NCBI RefSeq assembly: GCF_026151205.1
Contig: NC_087078.1
Span: forward strand, 3,288,675 to 3,352,674
Direction of reading: 5' to 3'
Source of the DNA: Bolinopsis microptera
Lineage: Eukaryota; Ctenophora; Tentaculata; Lobata; Bolinopsidae
Length of the DNA stretch: 64,000 bases
Under the pieces are notes generated by a model. The model saw nothing but the letters and a program-made list of their open reading frames with translations. It did not search any database and was not told where the DNA came from. The translations under genes were made by a program, and so were the position numbers. The first letter of the stretch is position 1, and every line of letters starts with the position of its first letter. Shown in pieces: positions 47,160-55,581 of this stretch.

Positions 47160-47760
47160 ACAGGAAAATTTCCTTCACTGTTTCGAATGAATTTTTTCTT
47201 CAATAACCTATTAATGAGTTCAATCATCAATGTAGATGGTACAAGACACGATTGAGGTATTTCCAAAAAAAGCTTTGATAAACGGAAAGAGATTTTGGAA
47301 GATTTTGATGCTATGAAAATTTTGAATATGTCCTACCAGTAGGACATTTTCAAATCTCAGCTTTCCGCGACCCAAATTTCACTGTTTTGACTGAATTTTT
47401 CTTGAATGACCATCTTACAAGGTCACTGAGGTGGTCACAAAACACCATTGAGGTACTTAAAGTTCTACTCCCAAAGAAAACTTTGAATAAACGGAAAATC
47501 ATCAGAATATAAAAAGAGATTTTGGAAGATTTTTGAAGAGGAGCTTTTCTGCCATCCCCTTGACCGAAATTTCGAGGTTTTGACTGAAATTTTTACCACT
47601 GATTAATCAGTGAGGTCGGTGAAAGTGACACAAGTCGCCATCAAGGTACTGGAAGCAGTATATCCGGAGAAAACTTTGATGCTATAAAAAATTTTGAATA
47701 TGTCCTAACAGTAGGACATTTTCAGATTTCCGCGACCCAAATTTCACATATTAGGCAGGA
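47160..47760. repeat. Diverged tandem repeat, about three ~200-bp units
   Basis: Blocks such as AGATTTTGGAAGATTTT, TTGAATATGTCCTA(C/A)CAGTAGGACATTTT, TTCCGCGACCCAAATTTCAC and CATTGAGGTACT recur. It probably lies in an intron of the CH-domain gene. Confidence 0.75.
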
Positions 47761-48184
47761 TTGGCGATTAATTTTTGCAGGAATCAGATACTGGAAGCTG
47801 AATTTGTGGAGAAGCTTCAATGAAACTTTGCAAGGTAACTTGTTCACTTATTCTATTCACAGTATAATCACACTTAATATCAGTCTAGAAGCTTTACTCA
47901 CAAGCCAGGTAATCGGATTTCTCCCTACGTTAACAAATGGGATGGTGTTTGGAATGACTTTGTTTATGATCCTGAAATTGATGAATTACCACTAAAATTG
48001 ACGGTTCACCTCCATATGCAAATTGACTAATCGAATAATTTCATGATTTAAAAGAAAACTTGGAGATTAATCAATTATCAGTTAAGTTTGGTAGAGCAAG
48101 AGACGCGAAATCTCGAGGTTCTGGGATCATTCCCAGTTGTCCCTAGTTTTTCAGAGTTAATCATCACATATAGACAGCATGAGA

Positions 48185-51060
48185 GTAGGGCCTGGCCTCC
48201 GAAGTGATTTTAAATTTTCCCAATTTAAAGTTAGTGTTGACCCCCAGTGGGAAAAACGTGGGGCCCCCCACTGCCCTGGGGGGCCCGGGGGGGGGGGGGG
48301 GGGGGGGGGGGGGAAATTGTGGGATTAAATGTGGGACATTTTAATACTAGAAAAACCTATATGTTTTGCCTAGAAAAACACTTTTTTTGTTTTTTTCCCG
48401 GGCTTTATTTTTAAAATCACCTAAATTTGGGAAATTTTCGTTTTATTTTCCCGGGGGAGGGGGGGGGGGGGGGGGGGGGGCCAAAAAAAACCCTTTCCCC
48501 CTGGTTGAGGATTGTTTAAAATTTTACTTAAATTGAAAATTTAAATAGTTTATCCCCTGCTTTGAAAATGCGTCGAAAGCGTTTTCCTTGAAGTCCAAAG
48601 GGTCGTTCCCGGCTTCTTGCTGAACCAGCCGGAAAAATGGGGTTTTAAAGGTTTAAAACCCTACTTTATAAGGATTCTTTTAAAATTAAAAGAGTTGGGC
48701 CCGATAAAGATGGTTGACATGAAACCAGAGAGGAAACGAGGCCCCCCCCAAAATCCTTTGGTGTTTTAAAGTTTTTTGCGAATTTTCCCTGCCATAAACA
48801 CTTAAAATACTATGATCTACCCTAAACCCCAAAAAAAAAGGGGACCCCGTAATATAAAAATTTTAGGGGTTTCCCTAACTAAACAATTTTTCTATTTACT
48901 TTTAAAGGGGTCAAACTATTTTTAAAAAAAAATTTTAAATACAAGTGAAATTTAATAAATGATTTCCCAAAAAATATTCTCCCCTTTTCCTTACCCGGGC
49001 TTTTTAAGAGTTTTTGTCCCTGCTTTCTTGGTGTAAACCCCCACCCCTTTGAAATACTTTTGGTTGTTGTTACATTTCCCAACCTTACCTATTTCAAAAC
49101 TTTTTCATAAGTAACCCTGAAAATTTAAGGGGCCCTTTTTCCTTTTCAAGGGGGGATGCCTAAAATGGGCCTGTGGGGTGCTTTCCCAAAATGGGGCTTG
49201 TACCACGTATTGGAAAAGGGATAAGGGGGAATGTTTTACCCCCCAAACCCCCCAACAATTGAAAGGGGGGGAAGGGGGGGTTAAATTTTTTTTAAAGGGA
49301 AAGGGGGGAAATTGGGCCCAAACCCAAAATTTTAAACCCAAAAACGGGTTAGTACCTCCCAGCCCAAAATTCTGGGGGGGTTTTTATTGACATACTTGGG
49401 GAAACCCCACCAAATTTTTATGTTTTAATAAGGTGTTTAGAAAAAAGGATTGATCCCCATTTGCCTTTGCTTAAAATTAACAGTAGAAGAAATTCCTGAA
49501 AAAAAAGGTTAAATCTAATTCCCTGATCTTTTCCCCTGTATATAAACAATAAATTTAAACAAAAAAAGGACATAATATGTAAAATTTCGAACCCCCTTTT
49601 TTTGGGGTTTTGGTTGGTGGGGGGTTGCCAACAAAGTGGAACGTGTAAGGGGAAACCGGGTGATTTGATTAAAATTTTTTTATAGCAGTTTCTAGACGTT
49701 ACCCTTCAAAAAGGGGCCATTTTTTATAAATTTTAAAATTTAATTTTGATTGTTATTGTTCCCAAGTCTGTAAATGGGGTAAAAGCATAATTAAATTAAA
49801 AATTTTGGAATTTTTATTTAATTTTTTTAAAACCCTTTTCCAAGGGGGGTTAGGGCATTTTAAACCAAAAAAATTTTAATTTGTTTTTTTTAATTTGAAA
49901 TTCTTACCTAGTATTTTTTTTAAAAAGAAGCTGGCCTATAGGTACACGAAAAGTTAAAAAAAGGATTTTTTTGTTTTTTTTGTTGGGACCCTTTAAAAAT
50001 AGGATGCTATGTTTTTTTTGTTTTTAACAAGGAACTTTGTAAAATTTATGAAATTCTAAAGTAAGTGACTTAATGAAATCAAATTTTTACAATAGACTTT
50101 TACCTGGCCCCCAAAACCTTGGGGGCTTTTTTTAAATCAATATTTTTTCCAAAACACTGAATGTGTAGATGTAATTTTAACCCTAATTTTTAAACCAACA
50201 AAAAATTTGGGGGGTGGGTCTATTATTTAAAGGTGTGTCCCCAAACTCTGCAGCGTTGTCCAAAAAGGGCCATTTTTAGATCTAACGTGTTTAAATTTCC
50301 CAAAAAAATTTTTTTAAAGTCCCAAGGCTCCCGGGGCAATAGTAAAGGTTTTTTTAGAATTAGCCTCTGCGGGGAACCCAGTATTATTTCTTGATGCAAT
50401 TATTTTTATCAAAATGTCAATTTACAAAATGTAAAAAAAACCCTAAAATAATTTAAAAACCCAAAAATTTTTCCTTTTTAAAATTTAAATTTTCCCAAAA
50501 ATTTCAAATTACTTGTACTCAAGAAATAAAGTTAAACAATTTACCCAAAAACCCACGGTCACTAGAATTCTCTCAAATGGGAATTTCATTAATCCGCAAA
50601 AAAGTTTTTCCAGAGGTAAACCCTTTAGGGGTCCAGGAGGTTAGTTAATTTTGCTTTAAATTTAACCTTTTAAATTTCCCCAGGGCTTGTGTATAAAGCG
50701 AAATGATTGATATGTTAGATTGATACGATTCTTTAACCCCTTTAAATATAACAACGGTGTATTTTATGTCCCAACACAGGGGGTTTAACATTTTGGGCGG
50801 ATTAAAATTTTCCCAAAGGCAAAACCCCTCCAAAGGTTTGGTGGGGGTTTTATGGAGCAGGGAAAAAAAGGGATAAAAAATTGGGAGTTGGGGAAAGATG
50901 TCGGGGGTAAAGGGGAAAACTGGGGCCCGGGGGGGAATTGGGGGGGTTTTGGGTGGAGACTACAAAGGTTGCAATTGAATTGTCACTAGAAGAATGGTCA
51001 AAGATAATGGTTGGAACTTTAATCACACATCTAGACCAAGGGTGTTTGAGAAAGACAAAA
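48185..51060. other. Low-quality sequence: inflated homopolymers
   Basis: From about 48185 the sequence is full of runs such as GGGGGGG, CCCCC, AAAAAAA and TTTTTTT, including G runs of about 33 (48280-48313) and 20 (48460-48480). Inside it the copia 5' LTR (50640-50790) is recognisable but differs from the 3' LTR mostly by homopolymer changes. Normal sequence with an intact gag frame returns at about 51060. No gene should be read here. Confidence 0.85.
50640..50790 (+). repeat. Copia 5' LTR (damaged consensus)
   Basis: Aligns to 59290-59439 over TTAGTTAATTTTGCTTTA, CCCAGGGCTT, GATACGATTC, ATAACAACGGTGTA and CCAACACA...TTAACA, with homopolymer-type differences. Borders are approximate. Confidence 0.75.
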
Positions 51061-51064
51061 TGAT

Positions 51065-51709
51065 ATGGCCTATGAAAGGTATGTTATTTTTGAAGATATA
51101 AGAAGAAATCAAGATGAAGAAGTCGCAGACTTCATGATTCGTTTTGACCGTGCTATGAAACAAGCTAAAGCTATTGACATTACTTATCCTGATAATTTGC
51201 TTGCTTTCAAATTGATGAGGTCCATGGATCTGAGTGCTGATGAACAGAAAATGATCATGACTGCTTGCACTGATATTAAATATGACTCAATGCAGTCTGT
51301 CATCAAACGTATCTTGGGTGGAAAAACCAGCACATGTGGATCAAATGATATCAAAATTAAGCAGGAGACACAAGAGTCGTTCTATGCCAGACAAGGACAA
51401 AAGAACTACCAAAACTACAGATCAGGGAACAAATTCAGCTCAAATAATAATCAACAGTATTACCCGAACGGTAATCAGCAGCAACATCAGGGCAAGAACA
51501 AGTACATAAATCGAAAGGACAAGTATGGGAACATAATGTTGTGTTTGATATGTGATTCAAAGTATCATTTGGTGCGAGAATGCCCACGCAAAAGTACACC
51601 ATCCTTCTTTACACGCTCAGTCCAAGGAGAGCTGGAAAGTGAACCTAATCTGGAGAGGCAACTTGGTTCCAAACCGGCTACTAGCCGGCACTTAGAAAGT
51701 GGTCACTAG
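51065..51709 (+). CDS. Copia Gag, C-terminal part, truncated by insertion
   Basis: Encodes the structural protein of the virus-like particle. EDIRRNQDEEVADFMIRFDR and PDNLLAFKLMRSMDLSADEQ match the UBN2-type gag region. A zinc knuckle CLICDSKYHLVREC (CX2CX4HX4C) lies near residue 160, and a basic Gln/Asn-rich spacer precedes it. True gag starts further left: about 35 codons from 50955 fit in another frame and are separated by a probable consensus error near 51060. From 51656 onward the reading is the inserted element and ends at 51709. After the duplicated TCTGGAG the natural continuation resumes in frame at 55582. Confidence 0.85.
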   Translation: MAYERYVIFEDIRRNQDEEVADFMIRFDRAMKQAKAIDITYPDNLLAFKLMRSMDLSADEQKMIMTACTDIKYDSMQSVIKRILGGKTSTCGSNDIKIKQETQESFYARQGQKNYQNYRSGNKFSSNNNQQYYPNGNQQQHQGKNKYINRKDKYGNIMLCLICDSKYHLVRECPRKSTPSFFTRSVQGELESEPNLERQLGSKPATSRHLESGH

Positions 51710-53115
51710 CCGGCTACTAACCGGCTACTAACCGGCTAGTAACCACCAAGTGGCTACTAACCGGCTACTAACCGGTCACTAGCCGGCTCTTAATCGGACC
51801 TACTAGTAGCCGGTTCCAAACCGGCTACTAGCCGGCACTTAGAAAGCGGTCACTAGCCGGCTACTAACCGGCTACTAACCGGCTAGTAACCACCAAGTGG
51901 CTACTAACCGGCTACTAACCGGTCACTAGCCGGCTCTTAAGCGGACCTACTAGCCGGCACTCGAAAAGCGGTCGCTAGCCGGCTACTAACCGGCTACTAA
52001 CCGGCTAGTAACCACCAAGTGGCTACTAACCGGTCACTAGCCGGCTCTAAAGCGGACCTTCTAGTTCCAAACCGGCTACTAGCCGACACTTGAAAAGCGG
52101 TCACTAGCCGGCTACTAACCGGCTACTAACCGGCTAGTAACCACCAAGTGGCTACTAACCGGTCACTAGCCGGCTCTAAAGCGGACCTTCTAGTTCCAAA
52201 CCGGCTACTAGCCGACACTTGAAAAGCGGTCACTAGCCGGCTACTAACCGGCTACTAACCGGCTAGTAACCACCAAGTGGCTACTAACCGGTCACTAGCC
52301 GGCTCTAAAGCGGACCTTCTAGTTCCAAACCGGCTACTAGCCGACACTTGAAAAGCGGTCACTAGCCGGCTGGTGGGTACTAGCTGGTTAGTAGACGGCT
52401 ACTAACCGGCTAGTACTAACCTGCTCTAGGCGACTCTAAATCAGACCGGCTATAATTCATTATTGCCAAATAAACAAATTATTTGAAACAAATTATTTGA
52501 AACTTGTTATTTGAAACTTGTTATTTGAAACAAATTATTGAAATGAATTATTTGAAACAAGTTATTTGAAACACGTTATTTGAAAGTAAGTTCCAAAATC
52601 GATTACAACATTTTTATGAAAAATAAAAAAATACTGAAAACTGATTACATTCAATTTCTTCGTGGTGGAGGAGCAGTGTAATTGTTTTTGGGCGCTAGGA
52701 CGACGCCTTGGGTACAAAGGGTCCTAAGAGTGGCAAGATTACGGTTGCAGATCTCGTTTGCGAAGGTGTAAACACTAGGAAGTCTGACGTCTCGTAGTTG
52801 CAGCAGTGCGTGTTGGACACCTGGTAGATCAACTTTTGCTGCTTCAGCGATACATCGCTTTCTTGAGAAGTGACTCCGAGAAATGTGTATCTGCTCCAGA
52901 GCGGCAGACTTTGAGAGACCAGAGTTGACTAGCTGCACAACGGCGTCGTATTCCGCTATAACCCCGTCTAAAGAAAATATCCGCCTCGTTCTGCGACCAG
53001 TAGGCAGAGCAGCAGCATTGGGAGCAGGTTGCTGATCAGTAGCAGGTTGGTGTCCAGGAGCAGCTTGCTGAGCAGGAGGTTGAAGAGAATTGGGAGCAGG
53101 TTGTTGATCAGTACA
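51664..53115 (+). repeat. Left inverted arm of the 3.9-kb element
   Basis: Inverse of about 53823-55330. Outer half: units built from ACCGGCTACTAACCGGCTAG, ACCACCAAGTGGCTAC and GCGGACCTTCTAGTTCC, giving a higher-order period of about 125 bp. Inner half encodes, on the minus strand, a copy of the HTH-like domain (52651-53154). Confidence 0.88.
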
Positions 53116-53154
53116 CCTGCTCCTAAATGCGATCACTGTGGGTCTACCGGTCAC
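52651..53154 (-). CDS. HTH-like domain protein, second copy in the left inverted arm
   Basis: A minus-strand frame whose last ~125 residues equal those of the plus-strand frame ending at 54287 apart from single changes (SRSHFSRKR against SRIHFSRKR; NSLQPP against NSPQPP). It lacks the zinc knuckle and the long PAPQPP array because the arm ends just inside. It may be no more than a by-product of the inverted repeat. Retention of an open frame in both arms suggests recent homogenisation. Confidence 0.55.
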   Translation of the reverse strand: MTGRPTVIAFRSRCTDQQPAPNSLQPPAQQAAPGHQPATDQQPAPNAAALPTGRRTRRIFSLDGVIAEYDAVVQLVNSGLSKSAALEQIHISRSHFSRKRCIAEAAKVDLPGVQHALLQLRDVRLPSVYTFANEICNRNLATLRTLCTQGVVLAPKNNYTAPPPRRN

Positions 53155-53406
53155 ATCTCCTCAATCTGCCCCAGAAGGACTTACAGTCCCGACCTTCCCT
53201 CCCTCAGATGTACTGCCTGCATTCGGACTGTTAGAAGCGCTTACAGAGAGGACCCAGATTATCTACAGATTATAGTACACATCGATCCGTGCTCCCTGCA
53301 CTCTACACCCACAATTCGACCAAACAGACCTATCCCCACCGACTTAGAACCTCTTCTACTTCAAGACCTACCCCACCCCCTCCTCCTCCCACTGTTCCAG
53401 GACTAG
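53029..53406 (+). CDS. Zinc-knuckle frame in the centre of the 3.9-kb element
   Basis: The part from about 53115 encodes CDHCGSTGHISSIC (CX2CX4HX4C), then a second CX2C pair (CTAC) and YREDPDYLQIIVHID. CCHC knuckles bind single-stranded nucleic acid and are usual in Gag-like or accessory proteins of mobile elements. It overlaps, in another frame, the long PAPQPP/HTH frame that starts about 53289, so a frameshift, a splice or a sequence error may link the two into one protein. The first ~28 codons lie in the inverted arm and are doubtful. Confidence 0.6.
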   Translation: MLISSRLVSRSSLLSRRLKRIGSRLLISTPAPKCDHCGSTGHISSICPRRTYSPDLPSLRCTACIRTVRSAYREDPDYLQIIVHIDPCSLHSTPTIRPNRPIPTDLEPLLLQDLPHPLLLPLFQD

Positions 53407-54287
53407 CTCCTCGTACCGCTGCTGCTCCTCAACCGCCTCAACCTCCAGCTCCTCAACCTCCAGCTCCTCAACCTCCAGCTCCTCAACCTCCAGCTCCTCA
53501 ACCTCCAGCTCCTCAACCTCCAGCTCCTCAACCTCCAGCTCCTCAACCTCCAGCTTCTCAACCTCCAGCTCCTCAACCTCCAGCTCCTCAACCTCCAGCT
53601 CCTCAACCTCCAGCTCCTCAACCTCCAGCTCCTCAACCTCCAGCTCCTCAACCTCCAGCTCCTCAACCTCCAGCTCCTCAACCTCCAGCTCCTCAACCTC
53701 CAGCTCCTCAACCTCCAGCTCCTCAACCTCCAGCTCCTCAACCTCCAGCTCCTCAACCTCCAGCTCCTCAACCTCCAGCTCCTCAACCTCCAGCTCCTCA
53801 ACCTGCTCCTGCACAGCAACCTGTTACTGATCAACAACCTGCTCCCAATTCTCCTCAACCTCCTGCTCAGCAAGCTGCTCCTGGACACCAACCTGCTACT
53901 GATCAGCAACCTGCTCCCAATGCTGCTGCTCTGCCTACTGGTCGCAGAACGAGGCGGATATTTTCTTTAGACGGGGTTATAGCGGAATACGACGCCGTTG
54001 TGCAGCTAGTCAACTCTGGTCTCTCAAAGTCTGCCGCTCTGGAGCAGATACACATTTCTCGGATTCACTTCTCAAGAAAGCGATGTATCGCTGAAGCAGC
54101 AAAAGTTGATCTACCAGGTGTCCAACACGCACTGCTGCAACTACGAGACGTCAGACTTCCTAGTGTTTACACCTTCGCAAACGAGATCTGCAACCGTAAT
54201 CTTGCCACTCTTAGGACCCTTTGTACCCAAGGCGTCGTCCTAGCGCCCAAAAACAATTACACTGCTCCTCCACCACGAAGAAATTGA
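53289..54287 (+). CDS. PAPQPP-repeat protein with C-terminal HTH-like domain
   Basis: A frame of 332 codons without an ATG at its left end (GTG at 53289), so the real start is elsewhere, perhaps in the zinc-knuckle frame. Residues about 50-175 are some 20 copies of the hexapeptide PAPQPP, coded by an 18-bp minisatellite. Residues about 210-332 form a compact domain: GRRTRRIFSLDGVIAEYDAV, VQLVNSGLSKSAALEQIHIS, SRKRCIAEAAKVD, ending TAPPPRRN. The pattern (helix, SGLSKSAAL turn, IS-x-x-x-FSRKR recognition-like helix) suggests a DNA-binding helix-turn-helix. I do not recognise the family by name. The antisense frames over the minisatellite (VEELE and RLRSW repeats) are shadows. Confidence 0.65.
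   Translation: MLPALYTHNSTKQTYPHRLRTSSTSRPTPPPPPPTVPGLAPRTAAAPQPPQPPAPQPPAPQPPAPQPPAPQPPAPQPPAPQPPAPQPPASQPPAPQPPAPQPPAPQPPAPQPPAPQPPAPQPPAPQPPAPQPPAPQPPAPQPPAPQPPAPQPPAPQPPAPQPPAPQPPAPQPAPAQQPVTDQQPAPNSPQPPAQQAAPGHQPATDQQPAPNAAALPTGRRTRRIFSLDGVIAEYDAVVQLVNSGLSKSAALEQIHISRIHFSRKRCIAEAAKVDLPGVQHALLQLRDVRLPSVYTFANEICNRNLATLRTLCTQGVVLAPKNNYTAPPPRRN
53434..53805. repeat. 18-bp minisatellite (CCTCCAGCTCCTCAACCT)n
   Basis: About 20 nearly perfect units, with one variant (CCAGCTTCTCAACC) near 53553. Because 18 is a multiple of 3, several frames on both strands stay open. Confidence 0.95.
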
Positions 54288-55330
54288 ATGTAATCAGTTT
54301 TCAGTATTTTTTTATTTTTCATAAAAATGTTGTAATCGATTTTGGAACTTACTTTCAAATAACGTGTTTCAAATAACTTGTTTCAAATAATTCATTTCAA
54401 TAATTTGTTTCAAATAACAAGTTTCAAATAACAAGTTTCAAATAATTTGTTTCAAATAATTTGTTTATTTGGCAATAATGAATTATAGCCGGTCTGATTT
54501 AGAGTCGCCTAGAGCAGGTTAGTACTAGCCGGTTAGTAGCCGTCTACTAACCAGCTAGTACCCACCAGCCGGCTAGTGACCGCTTTTCAAGTGTCGGCTA
54601 GTAGCCGGTTTGGAACTAGAAGGTCCGCTTTAGAGCCGGCTAGTGACCGGTTAGTAGCCACTTGGTGGTTACTAGCCGGTTAGTAGCCGGTTAGTAGCCG
54701 GCTAGTGACCGCTTTTCAAGTGTCGGCTAGTAGCCGGTTTGGAACTAGAAGGTCCGCTTTAGAGCCGGCTAGTGACCGGTTAGTAGCCACTTGGTGGTTA
54801 CTAGCCGGTTAGTAGCCGGTTAGTAGCCGGCTAGCGACCGCTTTTCGAGTGCCGGCTAGTAGGTCCGCTTAAGAGCCGGCTAGTGACCGGTTAGTAGCCG
54901 GTTAGTAGCCACTTGGTGGTTACTAGCCGGTTAGTAGCCGGTTAGTAGCCGGCTAGTGACCGCTTTCTAAGTGCCGGCTAGTAGCCGGTTTGGAACCGGC
55001 TACTAGTAGGTCCGATTAAGAGCCGGCTAGTGACCGGTTAGTAGCCGGTTAGTAGCCACTTGGTGGTTACTAGCCGGTTAGTAGCCGGTTAGTAGCCGGC
55101 TAGTGACCACTTTCTAAGTGCCGGCTAGTAGCCGGTTTGGAACCGGCTACTAGTAGGTCTGCTTTAGAGCTCGGCTAATAGCCGGCTAGTGACCGCTTAG
55201 TAGCCGGTTAGTAGCCACTTTGTGGTCACTAGCCGGCTAGTAGCCGGTTAGTAGCCGGCTAGTGACCACTTTTCAAGTGCCGGTTAGTAGCCGGTTGTTA
55301 ATGTGAAGTTGAGGAGCTGTTATTACAAAA
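53823..55330 (-). repeat. Right inverted arm of the 3.9-kb element
   Basis: Inverse of 51664-53115, with additional CCGGTTAGTAGC units toward its outer end (55170-55360), so the arms differ in length through copy number. Confidence 0.88.
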
Positions 55331-55384
55331 GTGGCTACTAGCCGGTTAGTAGCCGGCTAGTAGCCGGTGTTCATATGGTACTGT

Positions 55385-55550
55385 GCAGGGACGTTGCATA
55401 GACGTTGCATAGACGTTGCATAGACGTTGCATAGACTGACCGTGCAGGGAGTGTGCATAGAGTGTTCATTGTGCAGGGACGTTGCATAGACGTTGCATAG
55501 ACGGTTCTTTTGTTGTTGCACGGACGTTGCATAGACGTTGCATAGACTGT
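55385..55550. repeat. GTTGCATAGAC tandem array
   Basis: Eleven-base units GACGTTGCATA in two clusters separated by CTGACCGTGCAGGGAGTGTG. Present only at the right end of the element, so the two ends are not symmetrical. Confidence 0.9.
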
Positions 55551-55581
55551 CAGGTGGTAAACGACCAACTTCCCTCTGGAG

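Larger units (their letters stand above)
51656..55574. mobile_element. 3.9-kb long-TIR element inserted in copia gag-pol, 7-bp target duplication
   Basis: TCTGGAG occurs at 51649-51655 and 55575-55581. Removing the insert and one copy puts gag and pol in one frame, which fixes the borders. Ends are weakly similar as inverted repeats (AGGCAACTTGGT and GGGAAGTTGGTC). Structure: CCGGCTA sub-repeats (51670-52450), an AT repeat (52470-52590), an inverted copy of the HTH-like coding region (52655-53113), a unique centre with a zinc knuckle and an 18-bp coding minisatellite, then the same parts in reverse order to 55330, and a GTTGCATAGAC array (55390-55550). Arms of about 1.45 kb are nearly identical. 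No known transposase was recognised. Foldback-like architecture; superfamily unknown. Confidence 0.88.

Noticed and set aside
48879-49390. Open frames in the homopolymer-rich block
   Set aside because: The sequence there is unreliable and the frames have no recognisable content.
53368-53909. Antisense VEELE-repeat and RLRSW-repeat frames
   Set aside because: Shadows of an 18-bp minisatellite coding PAPQPP on the other strand.
51664-55330. CCGGCTA arrays as a CRISPR-like array
   Set aside because: Units are contiguous and diverge gradually, there are no unique spacers, and the genome is eukaryotic.
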